DNA of 64,000 bases from positions 248,001 through 312,000 of the forward strand of contig NZ_FQUX01000001.1 in NCBI RefSeq assembly GCF_900129275.1, given 5' to 3'. The notes beneath the pieces are model-generated. The model saw only the letters and a program-made list of their open reading frames with translations, searched no databases and had not been told where the DNA came from. Position numbers and translations under genes: made by a program. Shown piece by piece: positions 8,579-18,611 of the stretch (the first letter of the stretch is position 1; every line of letters begins with the position of its first letter). The DNA comes from Arenibacter palladensis. GTDB lineage: Bacteria; Bacteroidota; Bacteroidia; Flavobacteriales; Flavobacteriaceae.

Positions 8579-9901
8579 TTATTTGGCCAGTACTTCATCC
8601 TTCCAAATAATGCCATCCGGAAAACTATAGTCCTCCAAAGATTGCTCTTTCATAGTGATGCTATAGCCGGACATTGATGGTGGCATATAGGCCCCATTTT
8701 TTATAACCACAGGGTCATAAAAATGTTCGTGCAAATGATCCACGTATTCTATTATCCTATTCTCCAAAGAACCGCTTATAGCAATATAATCTATCATAGA
8801 CAGGTGTTGCACATATTCACAGAGACCAACTCCCCCCGCATGCGGACAAACAGGAATATTGAATTTTGCGGCCATTAAAAGAATGGCCAATATTTCATTT
8901 ACCCCTCCTACCCTGCAGCTATCTATCTGACAGATACCAATGGCATCGGCCTGCATCAATTGTTTAAATACAACCCTGTTCTGACAGTGTTCTCCTGTGG
9001 CCACTTTAATAGGATGAACGGCCTTTGCTATTTTGGCGTGTCCCAAAATATCGTCCGGACTGGTTGGCTCCTCAATCCACCATGGATCAAACTTTTTAAG
9101 TTCGGCCATATTGGCAATGGCCTCATCCACATCCCATTTCTGGTTGGCGTCCATCATCAATTTTAAATCGGTACCGATCTCTTCACGGATTATTGCAGCA
9201 CGCCGCATATCATCCTTTAAATCGGACCCTACCTTTATTTTCATATGCTTAAAACCAGAGGCCTTGGCTTCCTTGCAAAGTCTCCTCATTTTATCATCCG
9301 AATAACCAAGCCATCCGGCAGAGGTCGTATATGCAGGATATCCATCCTTTAAAAGTTTATCTATACGCTCCTGCTTGGAAGCAGCCTTACCCTTCAAAAG
9401 TTCCAATGCTTCTGCAGGTGTAATGGCGTCCGTAATGTAAGTAAAATCTATACAAGAAACCAATTCTTCCGGTGTCATGTCTGCCAGTAGTTTCCACAAT
9501 GGCTTCTTTTCCACCTTGGCATAAAGATCCCAAACCGCGTTTACCACAGCACCAGTAGCCAAATGTATCACACCTTTTTCCGGCCCCAACCAACGCAATT
9601 GACTGTCACCGGTGATCATCTTCCAAAATGCTCCCATATTAGCAGTAAAACTCTCCAAAGATTTTCCTTTTACCAAAGGCGCCAATGAATGGATGGCTGC
9701 TGCACATAATTCATTTCCCCTACCAATGGTAAAGGTCAATCCATGCCCCTCCAGCCCATCGGGATGGTTGGTTTTTAGTATAACATAGGCCGCGGAATAG
9801 TCCGGATCCGGATTCATGGCATCTGATCCATCCAATGACTTACTAGTAGGAAATCGGACGTCTTTTACCAGAACATCCGTAATTATAATTTTGCTGTTCA
9901 T
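8579..9901 (-). CDS. L-fuconate dehydratase-like enolase-superfamily enzyme
   Basis: The start at 9901 (MNSKIIITD) gives 440 residues; an ATG at 9952 would add a tail unlike the family. The mandelate-racemase/enolase features are all present: KxK in HMKIKVG, the metal-ligand series MMDANQ, WWIEEP and ATGEH, and the general-base histidine in CPHAGGVGL. The N-terminal DVRFPTSKSLDGSDAMNPDPDY segment and overall length fit characterised L-fuconate dehydratases. It converts L-fuconate to 2-keto-3-deoxy-L-fuconate in the cytoplasm. It is followed by the SDR gene and preceded, 100 bases away, by an AraC regulator on the same strand. Identification of the family is strong; fuconate over the closely related rhamnonate is favoured by the adjacent fucosidases. 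Confidence 0.88.
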   Translation of the reverse strand: MNSKIIITDVLVKDVRFPTSKSLDGSDAMNPDPDYSAAYVILKTNHPDGLEGHGLTFTIGRGNELCAAAIHSLAPLVKGKSLESFTANMGAFWKMITGDSQLRWLGPEKGVIHLATGAVVNAVWDLYAKVEKKPLWKLLADMTPEELVSCIDFTYITDAITPAEALELLKGKAASKQERIDKLLKDGYPAYTTSAGWLGYSDDKMRRLCKEAKASGFKHMKIKVGSDLKDDMRRAAIIREEIGTDLKLMMDANQKWDVDEAIANMAELKKFDPWWIEEPTSPDDILGHAKIAKAVHPIKVATGEHCQNRVVFKQLMQADAIGICQIDSCRVGGVNEILAILLMAAKFNIPVCPHAGGVGLCEYVQHLSMIDYIAISGSLENRIIEYVDHLHEHFYDPVVIKNGAYMPPSMSGYSITMKEQSLEDYSFPDGIIWKDEVLAK

Positions 9902-10003
9902 TATGTATAATATTAATGAAACAAAACTAACCCCAAACCTTATCTCCAACAACTACATGAAGTACCATTTTTGATACTTTTTTTGCCGAAAATAAGATGA
10001 TTG

Positions 10004-10870
10004 TCAATTTTGAGTATGAAGTTTAATGTAATCGGAAGGGGACATTCCTGTTATGGATTTAAAGTGCCGATTAAAATTTGAAATGTTGTTAAACCCGGAT
10101 TCATAGCATACCGGGGTAATGTTGTTCTTATTCTCTATCAACAATTTACAGGCATACCCAATTCGTATTTCATTCAAATAACGGGTAAAGGTCTTTCTGT
10201 GGATACGTTTAAAAAACCTACTAAAAGCAGAAGGATTCATTTTGGCTATCTCAGCTACATCCTTGGACCCGATCGGTTGATTGAAATTTTTAAAGACAAA
10301 CTCATAAATTTCATCCAAGCCTTTGTTATCGGTCTTATTAAAAGAATTTAAAAACCCTGGACTTGACAATAATTGATACTCCTCATGATTTGCCAGTTTG
10401 TACAAAATTTCAATAAGCTTTATAGTCTTTTCAAAGGGTTCGTGGCTATGCAGCTTCTTAACTTTTTCAATAAGTTTAGCATCTATATTAGAAAATTTTA
10501 TTCCCTGGCTAGCCCTTTTTATCAATTGCTGTATAGGTTTCATTTCTATGGCATTTAGAAATTCCAGCCCTAAAAAATCTTCTTTAAAATGTATGGCAAT
10601 TGCTTCTGAAATCAAACCAGAATCGGCCTCAAAATAAATCTCATCATTGAGCCACATATGAGGCAGGTTTTTACCTATTAAAACAAGATCGCCTTCGGAA
10701 AATTTCTCAATACCATCCCCAATAAATCGCGTCCCAGTACTTTTAGCAATGTACACCAGTTCCAATTCCGGATGATAATGCCAAATTTTTAAAAAATGGG
10801 AATAACTATTATGCGTAACTGTAAAAGAACTGTTCTGTAAACTGGCCCTATTAAGAAGGTGTAATTTCAT
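10004..10870 (-). CDS. AraC-family transcriptional regulator (fucose locus)
   Basis: A 288-residue protein with an N-terminal cupin-like sensing domain (WHYHPELELVYI, with a SEGDLVLIGKNLPHMW strand) and a C-terminal double helix-turn-helix from about residue 190 to 285 (IGSKDVAEIAKMNPSAFSRF and ESGFNNISNFNRHFK). It lies just upstream of, and on the same strand as, the fuconate dehydratase and SDR genes, so it is likely to respond to fucose or a pathway intermediate and control them. The 224-base gap to the ECF sigma gene is a divergent promoter region, so it could also act on the uptake operon. The ligand is inferred only. Confidence 0.85.
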   Translation of the reverse strand: MKLHLLNRASLQNSSFTVTHNSYSHFLKIWHYHPELELVYIAKSTGTRFIGDGIEKFSEGDLVLIGKNLPHMWLNDEIYFEADSGLISEAIAIHFKEDFLGLEFLNAIEMKPIQQLIKRASQGIKFSNIDAKLIEKVKKLHSHEPFEKTIKLIEILYKLANHEEYQLLSSPGFLNSFNKTDNKGLDEIYEFVFKNFNQPIGSKDVAEIAKMNPSAFSRFFKRIHRKTFTRYLNEIRIGYACKLLIENKNNITPVCYESGFNNISNFNRHFKSITGMSPSDYIKLHTQN

Positions 10871-11021
10871 AAAAATTATATAACAAAAGACTTAATTGAG
10901 ATTTTAAATATACATCTTTTTTTATACGGAATAAGAATTGGCAAAAAAAGTATTGCTAAATGTGCAATTTTTAGTTGAAACGAAAGAAATTACATCTTAT
11001 TTTCGGACGTTAGCTTTAATT

Positions 11022-11046
11022 GGTTATTTTTTTCAGGGAAATAACC
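11022..11046. promoter_or_regulatory. Inverted repeat in the leader of the ECF sigma gene
   Basis: GGTTATTT (11022-11029) is repeated in inverted form as AAATAACC (11039-11046) with a nine-base spacer, ending 48 bases before the sigma-factor ATG. It could be a regulator site or a leader hairpin. It lacks a following T-run, so it is not an obvious terminator. Function is not established. Confidence 0.35.
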
Positions 11047-11094
11047 TACATTACATTATTCTAAAAAAACTCAAATCATTTAATTGCTCGAGAA

Positions 11095-11685
11095 ATGTCA
11101 GGACAACCCTTAGACCAATTGATTGCTTCCTTGAAAAAAGGAAACAAGGCGGCATTCAAGACCATATTTGAACTGTATGAAAAAAGGTTGTACTATTTCA
11201 TACATTCCATAACCAAATCGGATTATGCCTCTGAAGAGATACTTCAAGAAGTATTTATTAAGATTTGGACAAAAAAAGAAACCTTGGATGTAAGACATTC
11301 TTTTGATGCCTTTCTTTTTACTATTGCAAAAAATTCAACATATAATTATTTAAGGAGTATTGCCAGCCAAGAATCCTTAAAAAAAGAATACTATAAGAAT
11401 ATTAACTCATTAAACGAGGAAACGGAAAATAGTATTCTTCTTGCCGAATATGAGGATTTGGTAAACGATATCCTTGAAAATATTCCCACTCAAAAACGCA
11501 GCATTTTCATTTTGTCCAAACAACAGGGAAAAAGCAATGAGGAAATAGCCGATCTTTTGGGAATAACACAAAAAACAGTGAAAAACCATCTCTGGAAAAC
11601 CCTTCAAATTATCAGGACAGAATTAAAACCACATATGGCGGACACCATATATTTTTTTCTAATAAGCCTGGTAATTACGGTATAA
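11095..11685 (+). CDS. ECF RNA polymerase sigma factor (Bacteroidetes polysaccharide type)
   Basis: A 196-residue sigma-70 family protein. Region 2 (about 20-90) contains the DYASEEILQEVFIKIW core and FLFTIAKNSTYNYLRS. Region 4 (about 125-180) has IPTQKRSIFILSKQQGKSNEEIADLLGITQKTVKNHLWKTL, a helix-turn-helix. The C-terminus ends in a short hydrophobic tail. It is followed by a FecR anti-sigma gene and a SusC gene with an STN domain, the arrangement in which substrate binding at the outer membrane is signalled to the sigma factor. It should direct transcription of the downstream susC/susD genes and possibly other glycan genes here. Confidence 0.93.
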   Translation: MSGQPLDQLIASLKKGNKAAFKTIFELYEKRLYYFIHSITKSDYASEEILQEVFIKIWTKKETLDVRHSFDAFLFTIAKNSTYNYLRSIASQESLKKEYYKNINSLNEETENSILLAEYEDLVNDILENIPTQKRSIFILSKQQGKSNEEIADLLGITQKTVKNHLWKTLQIIRTELKPHMADTIYFFLISLVITV

Positions 11686-11785
11686 TTTATCTATTTCGTA
11701 AAAAATGTACTTCTAATTTGGGACTTTTGCATTTTTGATGTGTATTACTTATACAGCCCATAATACGGCCAATAAAATACAGTAA

Positions 11786-13030
11786 ATGCAAAACGAGAAC
11801 AAATTGGATAAGCTCTTCCAAAAATTGGTGGACAATACCATTTCCGAAAAGGAATTGGATTGTCTAATGGAGCTTATTAATAGTTCTGATCCCGATGAAG
11901 TTAAACATGGGTTATTGGCCAAGCATTGGGAAGATGTAAAAAAAGGAAACTTGCCCATTAAGAAAAGAATAAAGGGTGATTCTGAAGTTTTATTGCAGAA
12001 AATACTCTACAAAATAGAGAACATTGAAAAGAAAAAAAAAGTTAAAACATTTTTCCCACATTCCAATGTTCGGTTTTGGTCCGGTATTGCAGCGACCTTC
12101 CTGTTGCTTGCAGGCGTTTACTTTTACAACCAAAATACCGTAGTAAACATTACCGAGCCCATTATCATTGAAAACGACCCAAATTCCGGCGTTATTACCT
12201 TGCAATTGGAAAATGGTGACATTGAAACCATTTCCGAGAGTGGAGAGCGAAAAATAACTACTTCAAGTGGAAATTTGGTTGCCTCACAACAGGGAAATAC
12301 TTTGCAGTATACCGGTGCCGAAGCGCAAGACAAATTGGTTTACAACACCCTTAATATCCCGCATGGCCGACAGTTTGACCTTGTGCTGTCCGATGGTACC
12401 AAGGTAAAATTAAATTCAGGAAGCTCCATTAAATATCCCGTCCGTTTCCTAAAGGGACAGGATAGAAAAGTTTTTTTAAAAGGGGAAGCATTCTTTGACG
12501 TTACCAGAGATAAGGCACACCCTTTTATTGTAAATGCGGAAGAAATGAACATTAAGGTATTGGGTACCCAATTTAACCTATCGTTCTATCCGGAAGATGA
12601 GGACATCAGCACCGTCTTGGTAGAAGGGGCCGTAGTCCTTTACAAGGAAGGGGCGGACATGAATACAAATACTTCATCCCAACTGGTGCCTGGACAAAGG
12701 GCCGCATGGAACAAGGTGAACAATACGATGACCATAAAAGAAGTGGACACCAACATTTATACGGCATGGAAAGACGGGTATCTATTGTTTAAAGCCTCTC
12801 CTTTCCACAGCATTAGATCAAAATTGGAACGTCATTTCAACATCACTATAGAAGATAGAAGCGGCAGACTGGACAATCAGGTATATACCGCAACCTTTAG
12901 AAATGAGACTATAGAAGAAATCTTGGAAGCCTTTAAGGAAGACACTCACTTTGAGTATGTACACGAGGGTTCCAAAATTATAATACTCGATACTAATATT
13001 AACCCAAATAAAGATGCCAATGAAAACTAA
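11786..13030 (+). CDS. FecR-type anti-sigma factor
   Basis: A 414-residue inner-membrane protein. A cytoplasmic N-terminal part (1-95) should hold the ECF sigma factor. A single membrane helix lies at about 97-115 (WSGIAATFLLLAGVYFY). The periplasmic FecR domain covers about 190-290 (FDLVLSDGTKVKLNSGSSIKYP), and a DUF4974-type domain (about 335-405) ends the protein. In the family model the C-terminal part contacts the STN domain of the TonB-dependent receptor and relays substrate sensing. The gene sits 100 bases after the sigma gene and 123 bases before susC, in the canonical order. Confidence 0.93.
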   Translation: MQNENKLDKLFQKLVDNTISEKELDCLMELINSSDPDEVKHGLLAKHWEDVKKGNLPIKKRIKGDSEVLLQKILYKIENIEKKKKVKTFFPHSNVRFWSGIAATFLLLAGVYFYNQNTVVNITEPIIIENDPNSGVITLQLENGDIETISESGERKITTSSGNLVASQQGNTLQYTGAEAQDKLVYNTLNIPHGRQFDLVLSDGTKVKLNSGSSIKYPVRFLKGQDRKVFLKGEAFFDVTRDKAHPFIVNAEEMNIKVLGTQFNLSFYPEDEDISTVLVEGAVVLYKEGADMNTNTSSQLVPGQRAAWNKVNNTMTIKEVDTNIYTAWKDGYLLFKASPFHSIRSKLERHFNITIEDRSGRLDNQVYTATFRNETIEEILEAFKEDTHFEYVHEGSKIIILDTNINPNKDANEN

Positions 13031-13153
13031 CTGAAAACATGAGCACTAGACGTATCACTTTTACAAAAAAACCGGAAAATGTTGGCGCATTCCCCGGCAT
13101 AAGAAAGTGATGTAAACAAACTAAATGTTTAATCACCAAACCTTTACAAAAGT

Positions 13154-16100
13154 ATGAAAAAATTAAATTTAGTAGGGCCTTTCCATTCGGATTGGCTAAG
13201 CAAACATCATTTAAAGATGAAACTAACGACCTTATTGCTAATAGTTTCTCTATTTAAAATTCAGGCCAACACCTATGGACAGAATACAAAAATCTCATTA
13301 AACCTAAGTAACGTAAGCGTTCAACAGGTTTTTGAGGAAATAGAATCCCTGTCGGATTTTAGGTTTCTGTACAACCATAAAAAGGTGAATTTAAAGAGAA
13401 CTGTTTCCGTAAATGTGAATAAAGAACCTATTTCAAATATCTTGGATAGGATATTTGAAGCAACGGATGTCTATTTTACCGTAAAGAACAAGCAGATCAT
13501 ACTAAAAACGGGTAAGCCAGACAAATCCGTTGTCCCAGTAGACGTTGCCATAGACCAACACAGCGTAAGCGGAACTATTTCCGATGCGGACGGCAATCCA
13601 TTACCTGGGGCTAACATTGTGGAAAAAGGAACCACTAATGGGGTTACTGCAGACTTTGACGGTAACTTTACCCTAGATGTAGCCAATGAAAACGCTACAT
13701 TGGTTATAAGCTATATTGGATTTGCGTCCAAAGAAGTAGCTCTTAATGGACAAACCTCTGTTTCCGTTAGTTTGGAAGAAAGTGCTGCAGGACTGGATGA
13801 GGTAGTATTGATCGGGTATGGTACACAGAAGAAAAGTGACCTTACCGGTGCTGTGGGCTCCATTAAGTCCGAAGAATTGGCGGAAAGACCGGCAGCTTCC
13901 TTGAACCAGGCCATGGCCGGTAAGGTAGCAGGTGTAAACATCACTTCCGGTTCTGGACGACCAGGAGGAAGAACCGTAGTGAGAATTCGTGGTAATACCT
14001 CGGTAAGTATTGCCAATACACCACTCTATGTAATAGACGGTGTAATCTTGAATGCGGCCAATTTACCTAACGGTAGTACCCCGATAGATTACCTGAACCC
14101 AAATGACATCCAATCTATTGAAGTTTTAAAAGATGCTTCCGCAACGGCCATTTATGGTGCCAGAGGCGCCAACGGTGTAATTCTTGTGTCTACCAAAAAA
14201 GGAACTACCACAGGAGAAACCCGTCTTAATTATGATGTGGATTTCAGCATAGGAACCTTGCCTAAAAAACTTGATCTTTTAAATTCTGAAGAGTTTCTTC
14301 GTGTTGAGGAAATCGCATATGCCAATGCTGAAAAATTTGACCCGGAAGGCTGGGCAGGAGGTAGATATACCGACCCAAGATTGAAGAGAACCGACCCAAG
14401 ACTTTTTGATGCCAACGGCAACCCACTTTATGATACCGATTGGCAGGATGAAGCTATTAGGGACGCTATTACCCAAAATCACCAACTTTCTTTTACAGGT
14501 GGTAACCAAAAATCCAATTTTGGCCTATTTATGGGCTTCAGGGATGAAGAGGGATTGATAGTGGAATCATGGTTAAAGCGTTATTCAGGTAGATTTACTT
14601 TGGATACCGAAGTTAACAACTGGTTAAAAGTTGGAGGTAGCCTTAGCTACAACGACCAAAATGAAAAGCAAATTGACCAACTTGGAGGTGGTGGTATCAC
14701 TACAATGCGCCAAGTATATGAGGCCCTACCCATAATACCCGTGCGTTATGAGGATGGTACTTGGGGATCCAACATTCACTATCCAGGAATGGAAGGTGGC
14801 GGTAGCCCTGTGGCAGTTGCGAACGATCGTAGATATTTCCTTAAGACCCAGACCGTTTTGGGTAGCTTCTACGGAAATATTGAATTCAATAAAAACCTGA
14901 TATTACGTACCACCGTAGGAACCAATATCATTAACCAAAGAAACGATTATTACGGAGGCAAGGACCTAAGATATATTGCCATGCCCGATGGTGCCGCAAG
15001 TGTCTCAAACTCACGTTATAATTCTTGGCAGTTTGAAAACTATTTGACCTATACCAAAGATTTTGACAGCAATAATTCCTTAACTGCCATGGCAGGACTT
15101 TCCTGGCAACATGTTGATCAGTTTAGTGCAACAGCATCGACCCGAGGGTTTGCCGATGACTTTTATGGCTTTAACAACCTTGGTGCAGGTTCCAACCCAC
15201 AGACGCCAAGTTCTAGCAAAACTGCTTACGGGCTAAACTCTTATTTTGGACGTGTCAACTATAACTACATGAACAAATATTTGTTGACACTTACGGGTAG
15301 GGCTGACGGTTCGTCAAAATTTGGACCTGAAAACCAGTTTGCCTTTTTCCCATCAGCTGCATTGGCCTGGAGGGCTTCCGAAGAAGATTTCCTTTCGGAT
15401 AACGAGACCATTTCCAATCTAAAAATTAGAGCTAGTTATGGTGCAACAGGTAACTCTGAATTACCAGCTTACCAAGCATTGGCTGGCTTGTCCAATGGTT
15501 CTGTAATTTTTAATGGTGCCCGCTCCGCCTATACTGTCCCAGGTCGTATGGCCAATCCAGATTTGAAATGGGAAAAAACGGAACAGGTAGATGCCGGTGT
15601 TGAATTGGGTCTATTTAATAATCGTATTGGGTTGGAGCTTGATGTTTACCGAAAGTTGACTTCCGATATGCTTCTTAATGCTCCGGTTCCCTCTTCAAGT
15701 GGTTTTACCAATGTATTTAGAAACGTTGGAAGTTTGGAAAACAAGGGTATCGAAATTAATTTGAACACAGTCAATTTTGATAATGAACTTTTTGGATGGA
15801 GCAGTAACTTCAATATTTCTATCAATAAAAACGAAGTAAAAGCTCTTTCAGGCGGTTCCGATATTTTCTTAGGGTCTACCTTGATCCGTGTTGGAGAACC
15901 TGTAGGTACTTTCTTTGGATATATTGATGAGGGAACATGGAACACCGATGAAGCTGCTCAGGCAGCTATCTATGATAGATTGCCAGGTGATATCAAATAC
16001 CGTGATCTTAACAATGATGGGGCCATCAATAGTGATGACCGTGCCATCATCGGGAAAGGTATTGCCGATGGTTTCGGAACTTTTTCAAACACCTTCAGAT

Positions 16101-16561
16101 ATGGCAATCTTGAGCTACTGGTAGACCTGCAGTTTCAATATGGTAACAGTGTAATGTACCGTGACGAACACTCCGCTGAAGACCGTCAGACCATAGCCAA
16201 TAGCTTCGCGACCGTTTTAAATGCGTGGACTCCGGATAATCAAGATACCGATATTGCCCAAATAAGACCAATTGCTGCTGGATATGATACCAATAACGAT
16301 TCTGGTAAATTAAAGGATGCTTCCTTTTTAAGAGGTAGAAACTTAATGCTTTCCTATGTCTTCAAACCTGAATTGGTAGAGCGTTTACACTTGAACCGTC
16401 TTAGGGTATACACCTCGGTACAGAACTTTTTTGTAGCAACAAAATATCCAGGGTATGACCCTGAAAGTTCGAATGGTGGTGGAGCTTTCGATCAAGGATT
16501 CTCCCTTTACGATTATCCGAGACCTCGAACCTTTATGCTAGGATTAAATGTTGGACTATAA
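13154..16561 (+). CDS. SusC-like TonB-dependent outer-membrane transporter with STN domain
   Basis: A 1135-residue receptor of usual SusC length. After a long signal region come an STN domain (about 45-118), a carboxypeptidase-D regulatory-like beta-sandwich (about 137-215), the TonB-box/plug segment (DEVVLIGYGTQKKSDLTGAV, then about 225-340 with LYVIDGV and SIEVLKDASATAIYGARGANGV) and a long beta-barrel. It imports oligosaccharides across the outer membrane with SusD as a lid. The STN domain links it to the FecR/ECF pair upstream. It overlaps no gene; SusD starts 19 bases after its stop. The substrate is not readable from sequence, but the flanking fucose genes suggest a fucose-rich glycan. 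Confidence 0.96.
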   Translation: MKKLNLVGPFHSDWLSKHHLKMKLTTLLLIVSLFKIQANTYGQNTKISLNLSNVSVQQVFEEIESLSDFRFLYNHKKVNLKRTVSVNVNKEPISNILDRIFEATDVYFTVKNKQIILKTGKPDKSVVPVDVAIDQHSVSGTISDADGNPLPGANIVEKGTTNGVTADFDGNFTLDVANENATLVISYIGFASKEVALNGQTSVSVSLEESAAGLDEVVLIGYGTQKKSDLTGAVGSIKSEELAERPAASLNQAMAGKVAGVNITSGSGRPGGRTVVRIRGNTSVSIANTPLYVIDGVILNAANLPNGSTPIDYLNPNDIQSIEVLKDASATAIYGARGANGVILVSTKKGTTTGETRLNYDVDFSIGTLPKKLDLLNSEEFLRVEEIAYANAEKFDPEGWAGGRYTDPRLKRTDPRLFDANGNPLYDTDWQDEAIRDAITQNHQLSFTGGNQKSNFGLFMGFRDEEGLIVESWLKRYSGRFTLDTEVNNWLKVGGSLSYNDQNEKQIDQLGGGGITTMRQVYEALPIIPVRYEDGTWGSNIHYPGMEGGGSPVAVANDRRYFLKTQTVLGSFYGNIEFNKNLILRTTVGTNIINQRNDYYGGKDLRYIAMPDGAASVSNSRYNSWQFENYLTYTKDFDSNNSLTAMAGLSWQHVDQFSATASTRGFADDFYGFNNLGAGSNPQTPSSSKTAYGLNSYFGRVNYNYMNKYLLTLTGRADGSSKFGPENQFAFFPSAALAWRASEEDFLSDNETISNLKIRASYGATGNSELPAYQALAGLSNGSVIFNGARSAYTVPGRMANPDLKWEKTEQVDAGVELGLFNNRIGLELDVYRKLTSDMLLNAPVPSSSGFTNVFRNVGSLENKGIEINLNTVNFDNELFGWSSNFNISINKNEVKALSGGSDIFLGSTLIRVGEPVGTFFGYIDEGTWNTDEAAQAAIYDRLPGDIKYRDLNNDGAINSDDRAIIGKGIADGFGTFSNTFRYGNLELLVDLQFQYGNSVMYRDEHSAEDRQTIANSFATVLNAWTPDNQDTDIAQIRPIAAGYDTNNDSGKLKDASFLRGRNLMLSYVFKPELVERLHLNRLRVYTSVQNFFVATKYPGYDPESSNGGGAFDQGFSLYDYPRPRTFMLGLNVGL

Positions 16562-16580
16562 CCATATAAAAGATAAAAAA

Positions 16581-18089
16581 ATGAAAATCTATAGAAACTT
16601 TATAAGAGCTATAGCCGTCGTAACTGCAATATCAAGTATAACGGCTTGTAGTAACTTTTTGGATGAAGAAGATGAGTCTAACTTCACAACGGACACTTAC
16701 TTTACCACGGCTGCGCATGCCGAGAGTGCCGTTAACGGGGCATATGAACCATTGATTTCAATTACTAATAGTGGTTTTGGCGGAGGCACATGGATGATGC
16801 TCGAGTTTGCCACGGGCTTGGCCAACACCTCCCTAGGACAGGCCACCAATATTTACTTGGTAAAGGATTTAATTAATAATTCTGACAATGGATATGGAAG
16901 CAGTTTCTGGACCGGATATTATTCAGGTATTTCTAGGGCCAACTTGGCAATTGAAAAAATCCCTGAAATAAATATGGACGAAGCGCTCAAACAAAAGTAT
17001 TTGGCCGAAGCTAAATTCTTTAGGGCTTACTATTATTTTGGTTTGGTACGTATGTTCGGAAACATTCCTATCATCACCAATTCGGTAGATTTGGGATCGG
17101 ATCAATTGTATCCTGAACAATCTTCACCAGAAGCGGTCTATGACCTAATTGTAAGCGATCTTACAGAGGCTGAAAGCGCTGGCTTGGCTTGGAGAGTTCC
17201 ATCGGGAAGAGTTTCTTTGGGCGCTGTTAAGACCTTATTGGCAGATGTATATTTGACCATGGCAGGTTATCCGCTTCAAAAAACAGAGAATTACGCGCTT
17301 GCCGCTGCCAAGGCTAAAGAGGTAATAGATTCTGACCAGTTCTCACTTTTTGATACCTATGACGAGCTGCATGACCCTGCCACTAAGAACACAGGGGAAT
17401 ACATCTTTATGACCCAATTCGCAGCAGGTATCCAATCAGGTAACTGGCAGCCAGGAATTCTACCATATAACTTGGGAATTTCTGCCTATTCAGCCCAAAC
17501 TGGAGGTATCTTTTCAACAAACGCCTTTGTGGACTCCTACGAGGCAGGCGACAAAAGAGCAGAAGAAAAACAGTTCTATTTTACAAGCTATTCATTGGAA
17601 GCCGATCGTAGCAGCAGTGTCAACCTTGGAGCTCCATATATCTTTAAGCATTTTGATATTGAAGCAAATGAAGGGAGCGCCCAATCAGACCTGAACTGGT
17701 GCCTATACCGCTATGCCGATGTATTACTGATGTATGCGGAAGCAGCCAACGAAGCTGAAAGCGGACCTTCAACCGAGGCATATGATGCCGTAAATCTGGT
17801 TAGAGATCGTGCCGAACTTGTGGGCTTGACAGGTCTTTCCCAGGATGCCTTTAGAGATGCTGTACGTATAGAGCGTATTCATGAGTTGAGTTTTGAAAAC
17901 AAAACTTGGTACGACATGGTTAGATGGAGAAAAGCATATAACACAGAAACCAATATCTTGGAAGATTTTGTGGGCCATAACTTCTCTTACTTGCCCAACA
18001 AAGCACTAACGGCAAGGGAGCTTTTGTTTCCTATACCAACATCTGAAATGCAGAACAATCCTAATCTAGTACAAAATACTGGTTACTAA
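16581..18089 (+). CDS. SusD-like surface glycan-binding lipoprotein (RagB/SusD family)
   Basis: The start at 16581 gives 502 residues with a lipoprotein signal (SITACSNF, cysteine 23). The SusD N-terminal region (YFTTAAHAESAVNGAYEPL, then SRANLAIEKIPE and AEAKFFRAYYYFGLVRMFG) and C-terminal region (RYADVLLMYAEAANEAE, RIHELSFENKTWYDMVRWR, LFPIPTSEMQNNPNLVQN) are all present. It binds the glycan at the cell surface and passes it to the SusC barrel. A strong hairpin terminator follows about 120 bases downstream, ending the sigma-FecR-SusC-SusD unit. Confidence 0.96.
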   Translation: MKIYRNFIRAIAVVTAISSITACSNFLDEEDESNFTTDTYFTTAAHAESAVNGAYEPLISITNSGFGGGTWMMLEFATGLANTSLGQATNIYLVKDLINNSDNGYGSSFWTGYYSGISRANLAIEKIPEINMDEALKQKYLAEAKFFRAYYYFGLVRMFGNIPIITNSVDLGSDQLYPEQSSPEAVYDLIVSDLTEAESAGLAWRVPSGRVSLGAVKTLLADVYLTMAGYPLQKTENYALAAAKAKEVIDSDQFSLFDTYDELHDPATKNTGEYIFMTQFAAGIQSGNWQPGILPYNLGISAYSAQTGGIFSTNAFVDSYEAGDKRAEEKQFYFTSYSLEADRSSSVNLGAPYIFKHFDIEANEGSAQSDLNWCLYRYADVLLMYAEAANEAESGPSTEAYDAVNLVRDRAELVGLTGLSQDAFRDAVRIERIHELSFENKTWYDMVRWRKAYNTETNILEDFVGHNFSYLPNKALTARELLFPIPTSEMQNNPNLVQNTGY

Positions 18090-18207
18090 TTAAGACCGGC
18101 TAAAAGGATACATAAGTTATGTATTCCAAAAAGGCCAAAAGCATTTTAGTAGTTAACATACATTTCTTGAAAGCATAAAAGCTTTCAGAAATAAAGCAAG
18201 TAAACAA

Positions 18208-18245
18208 GACACGGGCTGGAAATTTCCACCCGTGTCTTTGTTTTT
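18208..18245 (+). terminator. Rho-independent terminator after susD
   Basis: GACACGGG (18208-18215) pairs with CCCGTGTC (18229-18236). The loop contains a further self-complementary TGGAAATTTCCA. TTGTTTTT follows immediately. It lies 119 bases after the susD stop and should end the uptake operon. Confidence 0.88.
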
Positions 18246-18571
18246 AATACTATAGGTTCTTTATTGATCCGATCTCAGAATATGCAATTTAAATACCACT
18301 ATATCCGTAAGTAAGCTAAGAGTACATACGTCTTTATTTTTTTCAATTATTTACTTAAAATATATACCCCAAACTAGCCAATAAAGATAAAAATGCAAAA
18401 AAAGTATTGGTGTTTGTTAGGAAATTGGTAGCTTAGAAGGGACTAACCTATTATCTTGCATAAGATTTCATTTAGGAATTTTTTTGATAAAATATTAGAG
18501 TTTTAAAAAGTCAGGTTCGTTTCATGTTCCTCTAAATTAACCTGATTAAAAATTGAGTTGAGTTAGTTTTG

Positions 18572-18611
18572 AAAAATCCGGATACCACTAAGGTTCCGGA
18601 TTTTTTTTTTT
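18572..18611. terminator. Hairpin terminator in the susD/AraC gap
   Basis: AAAATCCGGA pairs with TCCGGATTTT around the loop TACCACTAAGGT, followed on the plus strand by an uninterrupted T tract of about 12. On the minus strand a shorter T run also follows, so it may stop the minus-strand AraC transcript that ends at 18643 as well. Confidence 0.85.
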
